The position numbers and the translations under genes were made by a program. A DNA stretch of 56,880 nucleotides from Arthrobacter celericrescens (GTDB taxonomy: Bacteria > Actinomycetota > Actinomycetes > Actinomycetales > Micrococcaceae): positions 18,454-75,333 of the forward strand of contig NZ_QYLP01000035.1 of the NCBI RefSeq assembly GCF_003614925.1. Reading direction: 5' to 3'. Shown piece after piece: positions 30,231 through 38,061 of the stretch. The notes beneath the pieces are model-generated. The model ran no database searches, was not told the DNA's origin, and saw only the letters and a program-made list of their open reading frames with translations. The number at the start of each line of letters is the position of its first letter. Positions within the stretch are counted from its first letter, which is position 1.

Positions 30231-31262
30231 ATGACGATTATTGCTGCCGCCGACGGCTCCGCCCTCGGCAATCCCGGGCCTGCTGGCTGGGCCTGGTACG
30301 TTGACGACTCCTGTTGGCAGGCAGGGGGCTGGCCGCACGGCACCAACAACCAAGGTGAACTGATGGCGGTGCTGGACCTCTTCAGGTCCACCGCCCACCT
30401 GCCCCAGGAGGACCTCCGGATCCTGTGCGACAGCCAGTACGTCATCAACTGCATTACCAAATGGATGGCAGGGTGGAAGCGCAAAGGCTGGCGCAAGGCT
30501 GACGGCAAGCCCGTGCTCAACGTGGACCTGCTGAAGGAAATCGACCAGGCCATCGCAGGCCGCAAGTACACCTTCGAATGGGTCAAGGGGCACGCAGGCC
30601 ACGACCTCAACGAGGCCGCTGACGAACGCGCCCGCGCCGTGGCCTTCGCCTACCAGCAGGGAACCGCCGCGCCCGTCGGCCCCGGATTCCCCGGCGCCGC
30701 GCAGAAGGTGCCCGCCGGCGGTGCCGTGCCGGATGCCGCCGCAGGTGCAGGCGGTGCAGCCACCGTTGCCGCAACCCGAACTGCCGCGCCCGCAGCCGCC
30801 GCCCGGACTGCCGCTCCTGCCCGCCTGCACGCGGAGCCGGCCCTCTTTGGTGAGTCCGGCCTCTTCGGCCAGGCGGATCTCTTCAGCGAACTCGACGACG
30901 AGATCGTTTCGTCCGGCGAAGTCCCCGCCGAGGACATTGTGCTTGGCCTGGAGCGGGAACTGCTGCGCCCCGACGTCCGCGCAGACATCGGCAGGAGGGG
31001 CGTCCTCCTGCACCCGGACTTCGCCGAGATCGGCAGCTCCGGGCGCTACTGGACGAGGGATGCGATGCTGATGGCCCTCGAGGAGGATCCCGGGGAGGCC
31101 ATCGAGGTGGAACTGCTGAGCGCCGACCGGCTCAGCGAAAACTCGATGCTGCTCAACTACCGCAGCCGTTCACGTGCCGGTGCGTCCCTGCGCAGCTCGC
31201 TCTGGCTGCTCGACCGGGGCCAGTGGCGGCTCCGCTTCCACCAGGGGACGCCCGAGAGCTAA
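30231..31262 (+). CDS. RNase HI fused to a DUF4440 (NTF2-like) domain
   Basis: A 343-residue protein. Residues 1-140 are ribonuclease HI, which cuts the RNA strand of RNA-DNA hybrids. Catalytic acids are visible at D8 (AAADGS), E43 (NNQGEL), D67 (LCDSQY) and D131 (AADERA), with the histidine loop VKGHAGHD. A Pro/Ala linker (about 145-200) joins a C-terminal domain (about 225-343) ending TRDAMLMAL and NYRSRSRAGASLRSSLWLLDRGQWRLRFHQGT, the pattern of DUF4440/SnoaL-like NTF2 folds. This second domain is not part of classical RNase HI. A terminator follows. Confidence 0.9.
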   Translation: MTIIAAADGSALGNPGPAGWAWYVDDSCWQAGGWPHGTNNQGELMAVLDLFRSTAHLPQEDLRILCDSQYVINCITKWMAGWKRKGWRKADGKPVLNVDLLKEIDQAIAGRKYTFEWVKGHAGHDLNEAADERARAVAFAYQQGTAAPVGPGFPGAAQKVPAGGAVPDAAAGAGGAATVAATRTAAPAAAARTAAPARLHAEPALFGESGLFGQADLFSELDDEIVSSGEVPAEDIVLGLERELLRPDVRADIGRRGVLLHPDFAEIGSSGRYWTRDAMLMALEEDPGEAIEVELLSADRLSENSMLLNYRSRSRAGASLRSSLWLLDRGQWRLRFHQGTPES

Positions 31263-31289
31263 GGGGACGTCCGGGAGCTTACGGGGGAG

Positions 31290-31332
31290 CTGCGGGGCCT
31301 GCCTGGGGGATGGCCGGCCCCGCAGGGCTTTG
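31290..31332 (+). terminator. Terminator after the RNase HI fusion gene
   Basis: CTGCGGGGCC (31290-31299) pairs perfectly with GGCCCCGCAG (31316-31325), followed by GGCTTTG. It lies 27 bases after the stop, between convergent genes. Confidence 0.75.
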
Positions 31333-31385
31333 TTGGCGGAACGTCGTGGGTTGCCGACGGAGTCCGCGCCGGCGGTGCGCCCCTG

Positions 31386-31676
31386 TCAGTAGGTGAACCT
31401 CTGGGTGTTTCCCTGCTCGGTCTGCAGGTAGGCGGCAGCGGCCATGGACAGCGCGAGGTTGATGGAGGCCAGGGACGCTTCCACCTTGTTCTGCGTCAGC
31501 GTCCATTCGGCAATGAGGCTCTGGAAATTGTTGGCAGCTGTGCCTTTCCACGTGGCGTTGAGCTCGTCGAGCCCCCGCTTCATGGCTTGGACGTCTGCCC
31601 TGATCCGGTCCTCAGTCGCCTTGACGCTGGTTGATTTCAATTGGAGCAGTTCGGTATCGACGGAAATGACGCTCAT
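31386..31676 (-). CDS. WXG100 family protein (ESAT-6-like), orphan
   Basis: A 96-residue all-helical protein. It has the WXG motif as W43-K44-G45 between two helices and a C-terminal YxxxE secretion motif (Y83-E87), both features of type VII secretion substrates. No EccC/EssC ATPase, second WXG100 gene or other ESX component lies nearby, so export would need machinery elsewhere. It is transcribed alone on the minus strand, downstream of the two-component genes. The AAAGG ribosome binding site is modest. Confidence 0.88.
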   Translation of the reverse strand: MSVISVDTELLQLKSTSVKATEDRIRADVQAMKRGLDELNATWKGTAANNFQSLIAEWTLTQNKVEASLASINLALSMAAAAYLQTEQGNTQRFTY

Positions 31677-31744
31677 GGCGTTGCCTTTCGACTCTGGCGG
31701 GTCCGCTGATGCGGCTGGCTGTGGTCCACGCCAATGAGCCTAGG

Positions 31745-31774
31745 TCCGGGCATTGCAGCCCTCCAGTGCCCGGA
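31745..31774. other. Hairpin between the histidine kinase and WXG100 genes
   Basis: TCCGGGCA (31745-31752) pairs perfectly with TGCCCGGA (31767-31774). It lies between the kinase stop (31826) and the WXG100 start (31676), both minus strand, without a T-tract. It may be a weak terminator for the kinase transcript. Confidence 0.45.
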
Positions 31775-31825
31775 GCCGCTATGTGGACAACTGCCGCAAT
31801 TCCGCCGATCCGGGCGCCGTATCGG

Positions 31826-33349
31826 CTAGGAAACGGGCCCGGTTGCGGCGTCGGCGGCGTCCTGGCCTCGACCGGAGTGGCCTTCGCCAGGAAGTCCCCG
31901 CTCTGAAAGTTCCTGCCCGGACAGGCCGTCGCGGCGGGGGAGGCTGACCACCAACGTGGCCCCGCCGCCGTCGGTGTCTTCCACCCGGACGGTACCGCCG
32001 TGGGAGGCGACGATCGCTGAAACGATCGCCAGGCCCAGCCCGCTTCCGCCGGTCTCCCGGGTCCGGGACGTGTCCGCACGGTAGAAACGCTCGAAGATCC
32101 GCGGCCTTTCCTCCACAGGGATGCCGGCGCCGTGGTCCCGCACCTCCAGGACCGAAATCTCGCCGGCTTCGGTGTTCCGTACCCCGACGCCGATCTCCAC
32201 GGGCGTCCCTTCGGGCGTGTAGCGCAGGGCATTGCCCACCAGGTTCCCCAGCACCTGGCGCAGTTTCGCCTCATCGCCGAGCACCGGAGCCGCAACCGCC
32301 GCGCCGCCGTCGATCCCGGTGAGCGAGAACGCCCGGCCGGGGGAGTTCGCCCGGGAGTCCAGCACGGCGTCGTTGGCCAGCAGCCGCAGGTCCACGGGGT
32401 TGAGCTGCAGCGGCCGCTGTTCGTCCAGGCGGGCAAGCATCAACAGGTCCTCGACCATCGATCCCATGCGCTTGGCTTCGCTTTCGATCCTGCCCATCGC
32501 AGTGCCGACGTCTTCGGGGGTGGCCAGGGCGCCGTGCCGGTAGAGCTCGGAAAAACCGCGGATGGTCACCAGGGGAGTACGCAGTTCGTGGGAGGCATCG
32601 GCGGCGAAGCGCCGCATCCGGCCCTCCGAGGCCGCACGTGCGGCGAAGGACGTCTCAATATGGGCGAGCATCGCGTTCAGTGATGCGCTCAGCCGGCCCA
32701 CTTCCGTGGCGGGGTTTTCGATCTCCACGCGGCGGGACAGGTCCCCGGCGGCGATGGCCGCGGCAGTCTTCTCCACGCGCACCAACGGCCGGAAGGACCG
32801 GCCCACCGTCCACGTGGCGATGAAGAATGCCAACACCAGCGTCAGCAGCCCGACGCCGACCACCACCAGCGTGGCATGCTCCATGACCTTGTCCACCGGG
32901 GTCAGCGGCAGGCCCACGGTTACCACCGCGTTCTGCCCGGTGCTGGTGTCCACGACGACGACGGCCACCACGCGCCAGTTGTTCCCGTCCGTGCCGCGCA
33001 CCTGGAAGGGCTGGAGGCCGTAGCTGCGGGCAGTATCAGGGGAGAAGCTGGTGATAGCCGGGTGGATGTCCTTGTCGCCGCCGAAGGGGTACGGGGCGGC
33101 CCCGGGGCTGAAAAGCATGAGGGAGTAGTCGGTGGGGACGGCGGGATTGGGTTCGAGCTTGTCGAAGGAACGCTGCTGCCGTGCGAGTTCGACGGCGGCC
33201 CGCAGCTTGTCGTCCACCTGGTCCTGCAGGTAGCTCCGCACCAGGGTCAGGGTTCCGGCGCCCGTCGCGGCGAGTGCCAGGAGCAGCAGGCCCATGATGA
33301 TCGCCACGAGCTGTGACTTCAGGGAGGCCGACCTCCAACGTTCGCTCAA
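31826..33349 (-). CDS. Two-component sensor histidine kinase
   Basis: A 507-residue membrane kinase. It has a membrane helix at residues 14-37, an extracellular sensor region (about 40-155), a second helix (about 160-182), a HAMP domain (184-236), a HisKA box DASHELRTPL with phospho-acceptor H254, and a HATPase domain with NLVGNALRYTPEG, DHGAGIP, FERFYRADTSRTRETGGSGLGLAIV. It resembles the TcrY/TrcS/PhoR group. The TTG start 2 bases after the regulator stop, with GGAGAAG upstream, shows coupling to the response regulator. The signal is unknown. Confidence 0.92.
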   Translation of the reverse strand: MSERWRSASLKSQLVAIIMGLLLLALAATGAGTLTLVRSYLQDQVDDKLRAAVELARQQRSFDKLEPNPAVPTDYSLMLFSPGAAPYPFGGDKDIHPAITSFSPDTARSYGLQPFQVRGTDGNNWRVVAVVVVDTSTGQNAVVTVGLPLTPVDKVMEHATLVVVGVGLLTLVLAFFIATWTVGRSFRPLVRVEKTAAAIAAGDLSRRVEIENPATEVGRLSASLNAMLAHIETSFAARAASEGRMRRFAADASHELRTPLVTIRGFSELYRHGALATPEDVGTAMGRIESEAKRMGSMVEDLLMLARLDEQRPLQLNPVDLRLLANDAVLDSRANSPGRAFSLTGIDGGAAVAAPVLGDEAKLRQVLGNLVGNALRYTPEGTPVEIGVGVRNTEAGEISVLEVRDHGAGIPVEERPRIFERFYRADTSRTRETGGSGLGLAIVSAIVASHGGTVRVEDTDGGGATLVVSLPRRDGLSGQELSERGLPGEGHSGRGQDAADAATGPVS

Positions 33350-33351
33350 GG

Positions 33352-34062
33352 TCAGCGCTTCTCCGCTGTCCGCAGCACGTAGCCTACGCCGCGCTTGGTC
33401 TGGATGAGGCCTGCCGAGTCCGGATCGATGTCCACCTTGCGGCGCAGATAGGAGATGTAGGACTCCACGATCGAGGCGTCGCCGTTGAAGTCGTATTCCC
33501 AGACGTGGTCGAGGATCTGGGCCTTGGACAGGACCCTGTTCGGGTTCAGCATCAGGTAGCGGAGCAGCTTGAACTCGGTGGGCGACAGCTCGATCACGGT
33601 GCCGCCGCGGCGCACCTCGTGGGCGTCGTCGTCGAGCTCCAGGTCGTCCACCCGGAGGACGGCGTCGTCGTCCTCAAGCGGCTGCGTCCGGCGCAGCACC
33701 GCGCGGATCCGGGCTACCACTTCGTCGAGGCTAAAGGGTTTGGTGACGTAGTCGTCCCCGCCGACAGTGAGTCCGGTGACCTTGTCCTCGGTGTCGTCCT
33801 TGGCGGTCAGGAACAGCACCGGGAAGTGCTTGCCCGAGGCGCGCAGGCGGCGGGTGACGGTGAAACCGTCCATGTCCGGGAGCATGACGTCCAGGACCAC
33901 GAGGTCCGGGGCATGCTGCTCGACGGCGGCCAGCGCCTCGCGTCCGTTGGCTGCGGCGACAACGTCAAAACCTGCGAACCGCAGCGAGGTGGAGAGCAAT
34001 TCGCGGATGTTCGGTTCGTCGTCGACAACAAGGAGCTTGGCTTCAGGACCGTTCTTCTTCAT
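33352..34062 (-). CDS. OmpR-family response regulator
   Basis: A 236-residue regulator. The receiver domain has acidic pocket VVDDEPN, phospho-acceptor D58 in VVLDVMLPDMDG and K108 in YVTKPFS. A winged-helix DNA-binding domain follows (IELSPTEFKLLRYLMLNPNRVLSKAQILDHVWEYDFNGDASIVESYISYLRRKVD). ATG 34062 gives the normal N-terminus; the frame continues upstream but is non-coding. It is cotranscribed with the histidine kinase and is the likely partner. Confidence 0.93.
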   Translation of the reverse strand: MKKNGPEAKLLVVDDEPNIRELLSTSLRFAGFDVVAAANGREALAAVEQHAPDLVVLDVMLPDMDGFTVTRRLRASGKHFPVLFLTAKDDTEDKVTGLTVGGDDYVTKPFSLDEVVARIRAVLRRTQPLEDDDAVLRVDDLELDDDAHEVRRGGTVIELSPTEFKLLRYLMLNPNRVLSKAQILDHVWEYDFNGDASIVESYISYLRRKVDIDPDSAGLIQTKRGVGYVLRTAEKR

Positions 34063-34138
34063 GCATTCATGGTGCTCCCAGTAACTGTGAGTTTGCTGGA
34101 CGCTTGTTGTGAGGAACATCCAGGTTCCTGGACTGCGG

Positions 34139-34174
34139 GCCGCCTGGACTGCCGCCTGGCCTGCCGCCTGGATA
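34139..34174. repeat. Three tandem 12-bp units in an intergenic region
   Basis: GCCGCCTGG occurs three times at 12-base spacing (34139, 34151, 34163) between the response regulator and the small protein at 34231. It lies in the divergent promoter region and could be a set of half-sites or replication slippage. Confidence 0.5.
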
Positions 34175-34230
34175 CGGACACGCCGGGGCGGGAAGGCAAA
34201 AATGTCAGTGCCCGGTTCCACACTGGAGCC

Positions 34231-34437
34231 ATGACACAGCAAGCAGCACCGAAGACCGGTTCCACCACCGAATACCACGTCCACTACCTTGACGCGGAGT
34301 CTGGACGCCTCGGGCATGAGACCTTCGACGGCCTGGCCGAGGCCGAGCGCTTCGCGGACTCGAAGCTGTCCGCCCCGGAATCCTGGGCTACGGTGGATGC
34401 CGTTCCGGCGGCCCGTGCGGGACGCCTGGTGGCTTGA
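34231..34437 (+). CDS. Small conserved-looking protein of unknown function
   Basis: A 68-residue protein: MTQQAAPKTG, then a compact domain with YHVHYLDAESGRLGHETFDGLAEAERFADSKL and WATVDAVPA. The composition is soluble, alpha/beta-like and not low-complexity, and GGAGCC precedes ATG 34231. It is divergent from the response regulator and convergent with lysE. The longer frame in which it sits upstream is antisense to the regulator and not coding. I do not recognise the family. Confidence 0.65.
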   Translation: MTQQAAPKTGSTTEYHVHYLDAESGRLGHETFDGLAEAERFADSKLSAPESWATVDAVPAARAGRLVA

Positions 34438-34477
34438 AGACCGCCTTGGTTTTCCGCGCGTTGGTTTTCCCGGCGCG

Positions 34478-35197
34478 TTAGTTTCCCAGCACCAGCCCCG
34501 CCGCCAGCGCGGTCATCGTCACGGCGATGCCGCCGTCGAGGATCCGCCACGAGGCCGGCCGGGCGAAGAACCCCCGGAGCAGGCGGGCCCCGAAGCCCAG
34601 CGAGCAAAACCACAGGATGCTGCCCAGCACCGCTCCCGCGCCGAACCACCACTGCAGCCCTTCGCCTTGGGCATTGGCCACCGAGCCCAGCAGGACCACA
34701 GTGTCCAGGTAGACGTGGGGGTTGAGCCAGGTCAGGGCCAGGATGGTGGCCAGCGCCGGGGCCAGGCCCGTGGCGCGGGTCTTGGTCGCGAGGGCTGTCG
34801 ACCCCGGCGCGGCGGACCCCGCCCCTGCAGGCCCGGTTCCCGCAGTCAGTCCGCCATCAGCCCGCCCGTCGCCGTCGTCTTCCCCGGGAAGCAGGGACTG
34901 CGGACGGAAGGCGCGCCGTGCCGCCATGGCCCCGTAGCAAAACAGGAACGCGGCACCGACGTACCGCAGTGCCACCACTACGGCCGGCGCGGCAGTCACC
35001 AAGCCCCCCATGCCGAGGATCCCGGCGGCGATGAGCGCAGCGTCGGAGACCGCGCACACCGCAACGACGGCGGCCACATGCCGGCCGAGGAGGCCCTGCC
35101 GCAGCACAAAGGCGTTCTGGGCTCCGATGGCCACGATGAGGGCGAGTCCGGTGCCGAGGCCCAGGACGATTGCATGAATGATTCCGCTGATTTCCAC
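34478..35197 (-). CDS. lysE: LysE-family amino acid exporter
   Basis: A 239-residue membrane protein. It starts EISGIIHAIVLGLGTGLALIVAIGAQNAFVLRQGLLG, containing the GAQNAFVLRQG signature of LysE/ArgO exporters, and later has LTWLNPHVYLDTVVLLGSVA. About six membrane segments are interrupted by an unusually long Gly/Ala-rich cytoplasmic loop (about residues 95-140). It exports basic amino acids (lysine or arginine). GTG 35197 matches the family N-terminus, though the ribosome binding site is weak. It is divergent from its regulator. Confidence 0.92.
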   Translation of the reverse strand: MEISGIIHAIVLGLGTGLALIVAIGAQNAFVLRQGLLGRHVAAVVAVCAVSDAALIAAGILGMGGLVTAAPAVVVALRYVGAAFLFCYGAMAARRAFRPQSLLPGEDDGDGRADGGLTAGTGPAGAGSAAPGSTALATKTRATGLAPALATILALTWLNPHVYLDTVVLLGSVANAQGEGLQWWFGAGAVLGSILWFCSLGFGARLLRGFFARPASWRILDGGIAVTMTALAAGLVLGN

Positions 35198-35242
35198 CCC
35201 ATCGACGCTACGGTCGCCCACGTGGTTAGACCAGCTAAAGAT

Positions 35243-35259
35243 TCTTAGCATCCCTAAGA
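35243..35259. promoter_or_regulatory. Inverted repeat in the lysE-lysG intergenic region
   Basis: TCTTAG (35243-35248) and CTAAGA (35254-35259) are perfect arms around a 5-base spacer, between the divergent lysE and lysG starts. A LysR-type T-N11-A operator contacted by LysG is expected here; this is the best candidate. Confidence 0.5.
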
Positions 35260-35266
35260 TGATCTT

Positions 35267-36235
35267 ATGAGCCGCTTTTCCTCCGAGCAGTTGCGCACCT
35301 TTGCCGCCGTCGTCAGCGAAGGCACCCTCGAAGCCGCCGCCCGGCACCTCCACGTGACGGCCTCGGCCGTCTCCCAGCGCCTCAAGTCGCTGGAGGACAG
35401 CGCCGGCCAGGTCCTGCTGCGGCGCAGCAATCCGGTCGAGGCGACAGCGGCCGGGGAAGTGGTGCTGCGCCTGGCCAGGCAGATGGCGCAGCTTGAGGAG
35501 GACGCAGCACGCGAGCTGGGGCTCACTGCCGGGTCCCCGGAGCATCACAGCATGCCCATCGCGATCAACGCGGACTCCCTCGCTGTCTGGTTTCTGCGCG
35601 CACTGGCAAGGATGCCCGCCGGGCTGGACGTGGCCTTCGATCTGCGCCGGGACGACGAGCAGCATTCTGCGGGCCTGTTGCGCTCGGGCGATGTGATGGC
35701 GGCAGTGACGGCCACCCCCGAAGCGGTGCAGGGGTGCCGTGTGGAACCCTTGGGCACCATGCGCTACCGGGCCGTGGGCGCGCCGGATTTCGTCGAACAA
35801 TGGCTGCCGGACGTCGGTGATGGGAGCCCGCTGGATCCGCAGCAGCTCAATGCTGCTCCCGCAGTCGACTTCGACCGGAAGGATACCTACCAGGACGTTT
35901 TCCTCGACGGCCTGTTCAGGAAATCACGCAGCCGTGCGGCGCGGCCGGCGCGGCCGGCGCGGGGGCCGCGGCACTACGTTCCGGCGTCGCAGGACTTCTT
36001 CGACGCCGTCCGCCTGGGCCTCGGCTGGGCCCTCGTCCCCGAAATCCAATGCCTGCCGGAGGTGGATGCAGGGCGCCTGGTGGAGCTGGCACCGGAACGT
36101 CCCTTCGACGTTCCGCTGTACTGGCAGCGCTGGCGCACGTCGTCGCCGCTGCTGGACACCGTCAGCCAGGTGGTGCGGGCCACCGCGGCCGACTACCTGC
36201 TGGGTCCTGAAGCCGCCGGGCCGCGCCGCCGATGA
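35267..36235 (+). CDS. lysG: LysR-family regulator LysG/ArgP
   Basis: A 322-residue regulator. The N-terminal helix-turn-helix is FSSEQLRTFAAVVSEGTLEAAARHLHVTASAVSQRLKSLEDSAGQVLLRRS. A LysR effector domain follows (INADSLAVWFLRAL, FYVP-like YVPASQDFFDAVRLGLGWALVPE). Sequence and the divergent position next to lysE identify the LysG/ArgP group, which senses basic amino acids and activates the exporter. An Arg/Ala/Pro-rich insert (about residues 223-235) is a local oddity. Confidence 0.92.
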   Translation: MSRFSSEQLRTFAAVVSEGTLEAAARHLHVTASAVSQRLKSLEDSAGQVLLRRSNPVEATAAGEVVLRLARQMAQLEEDAARELGLTAGSPEHHSMPIAINADSLAVWFLRALARMPAGLDVAFDLRRDDEQHSAGLLRSGDVMAAVTATPEAVQGCRVEPLGTMRYRAVGAPDFVEQWLPDVGDGSPLDPQQLNAAPAVDFDRKDTYQDVFLDGLFRKSRSRAARPARPARGPRHYVPASQDFFDAVRLGLGWALVPEIQCLPEVDAGRLVELAPERPFDVPLYWQRWRTSSPLLDTVSQVVRATAADYLLGPEAAGPRRR

Positions 36236-36248
36236 AGCCCCCGGCAAA

Positions 36249-36281
36249 CGAGGGACCCCGGCCTGCGGCCGGAGTCCCTCG
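36249..36281. terminator. Bidirectional terminator between lysG and the SpaA-fold gene
   Basis: CGAGGGAC (36249-36256) pairs with GTCCCTCG (36274-36281) around an inner CCGGCC-TGC-GGCCGG stem. It separates two convergent genes. T-richness is low. Confidence 0.7.
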
Positions 36282-36349
36282 GATTCATTGCGCGGCTTGT
36301 TGCGAGCCGGTATTTGTTGCGAGCCGCGTATCAGCGGTTCAGGTGGTGC

Positions 36350-37711
36350 CTACTGCGGGATGTTGACGTTCGCCGGGTGGTTTCCATGACTCTTGTCGTC
36401 GTAGGCCGCTCCGCCGAGGCCGCACAGCTGCGCAGCCGTCAGGCCGGAAGGCGCCGCCGCGAGCGAGGCCTTGTCCACGCCGTCAACGGTCACCGTGCTG
36501 GAGTAGAGCGAGTTATCGGCTTCCTTGCACACGAGGACAATGATCTTGAAGTCGCGTGGATTGACAAAGGTGAGGGTCACCGTGGAACCGCCCGTCACCG
36601 TGACAGCCTGCGGCGCTGCGGTGTCGTGGCCCGGAGGCGTCGTGGTTTCCACCACCCAGTAGTTGCCCACCAGGATGTTGGTGAAGGAGCACTTGCCGTC
36701 AGCACCGGTGGTGCAGGTGGTGGTTGTCGCTGTGTCCTCGGCACCGAGGGTTCCGCCCACAGGGGCATTGTCGTTGTACAGCGTGAAGACGGCGCCCTGG
36801 AGCGGTGAAGCCGGGCTGTCGTCATCCTGCTTGACTACGTTGATCGTTCCACACCGGGATTCGCCGGCGCTGATCGGTGCGATGAAGTCCTTCACTGCCG
36901 AGGTGAAGGAGTCGGACGAGCGGCTCTTCAGGTACGCAGATGCGAACGGCAGGCAGGCTCCCGGCGGGATGAGGCCGGCATCGGTCAGGTTGATGGCGGC
37001 TTCGCCGAAGGTCCGGACGCTGAGGGTGCGCGGGGCGTTCGGGGCAATCGGGTCCGTGACCGGAACAGAGTTGATTGAGCCTTCGAAGAACCCTGTCAGG
37101 CTGTGGACCTTGTCCCAGCAAGGAACGGTGTTCGAAGCTTCGCACACCGTCCGGGGATTGCCGGTGGTTACCCAAAGGTGGTAGCCGAGGATGGGGTTCA
37201 CGCCGCCCTGGGACAGATCGTACTTAATGAGGACGTCACCGGCCGAGCGGACCGGAGTGACGCCGTTGCCCGAGAGGACGCTGGACTTATTGAACTCGAA
37301 GTCCATGTTGGTGGTGCCGTTTGGTTCCTGGACACGCTCCCAGGCGAGGTAGAGGAAGTCATCGCCGTTTTCCGGGATGAGCCGGGTATAGAAGCGAAGC
37401 AGGTCGCTCTTGTTGTTCGGAATGGAGCCGTCGATCACGCTCGGTACGGCGTCGTCTTCCTTGGTGCCATTGCCGAAGGAATCATCGGTCTGGCCCGTGT
37501 CCTTGTCGAGCCCACATCCGAGGACGGTTCCGGGCGGACAGTCGATGCCTGCGTTGGCCCAGTCCATGGCCTCGTCATCGACGACGAGGTTGCCGTCCGC
37601 GGCATCGAAGCTGCTTCCGGAGAGGTTTGCCTGGGCGGCGGTGGTGCCGCTCAAGGCCAGCGCAAAAACGGCCAATCCGACGCCGATTTGTGCGCGTGTC
37701 TTTCTGTGCAT
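36350..37711 (-). CDS. Secreted protein with SpaA-like prealbumin fold domain
   Basis: A 453-residue exported protein with signal peptide (residues 1-28, AAQA). The middle region (residues 30-290) is an unassigned beta-rich domain with cysteine pairs. A SpaA/Cna-B-type prealbumin domain follows at about 295-390 (INVVKQDDDSPASPLQGAVFTLYND, NILVGNYWVVETTTPPGHD, VTLTFVNPRD). The last 65 residues form another small domain ending PANVNIPQ. It lacks an LPXTG signal and a C-terminal membrane anchor, so it is probably released or non-covalently bound. ATG 37711 gives the best signal peptide; ATG 37744 adds 11 residues. Confidence 0.8.
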   Translation of the reverse strand: MHRKTRAQIGVGLAVFALALSGTTAAQANLSGSSFDAADGNLVVDDEAMDWANAGIDCPPGTVLGCGLDKDTGQTDDSFGNGTKEDDAVPSVIDGSIPNNKSDLLRFYTRLIPENGDDFLYLAWERVQEPNGTTNMDFEFNKSSVLSGNGVTPVRSAGDVLIKYDLSQGGVNPILGYHLWVTTGNPRTVCEASNTVPCWDKVHSLTGFFEGSINSVPVTDPIAPNAPRTLSVRTFGEAAINLTDAGLIPPGACLPFASAYLKSRSSDSFTSAVKDFIAPISAGESRCGTINVVKQDDDSPASPLQGAVFTLYNDNAPVGGTLGAEDTATTTTCTTGADGKCSFTNILVGNYWVVETTTPPGHDTAAPQAVTVTGGSTVTLTFVNPRDFKIIVLVCKEADNSLYSSTVTVDGVDKASLAAAPSGLTAAQLCGLGGAAYDDKSHGNHPANVNIPQ

Positions 37712-38061
37712 AGTGATCGCTTCCCAACATTGAGAACGCTTCATAATGCCCGGTCCTTGCGGGGCCGGGCGCCGCAGTCCGTGACCGCGGCCGCGCACAT
37801 TGCCGGACGTGCCGGTGCCCGGAGGGGAGAAACGGGGAGAGAGTGCCAGGCGTCGGCCGGAATGAGTGGGTGGCAATGCACGCAGAAGGCGCCTTGCGGC
37901 GCTGGCCCAGCCTGTCGGCGGGGCCTGGCGGACTCCTCTGAGTCAAGTCCGTCCAGCGACACACCCCCCGGCGGGTCGATTATAGCGTTGCGATAACGGC
38001 CGGACAATCGGCGATGCCCGCCCTTTTGCGGTTATCTGACCGTACTGGCCGTGCCCGGCTT
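37712..38061. other. Intergenic region, 350 bases, long leader of the SpaA-fold gene
   Basis: It contains the strong minus-strand promoter at 37979-38007, giving a predicted leader of about 260 bases to ATG 37711. The leader is GC-rich with several possible hairpins (for example CGCCGCAAGGCG on the minus strand), but no known riboswitch core is visible. No convincing open frame is present. Confidence 0.5.
37979..38007 (-). promoter_or_regulatory. Strong sigma-70-type promoter of the SpaA-fold gene
   Basis: On the minus strand, -35 TTGTCC (38007-38002), a 17-base spacer and a perfect -10 TATAAT (37984-37979). It is the best consensus promoter I see in the window and drives toward 37711. Confidence 0.75.
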
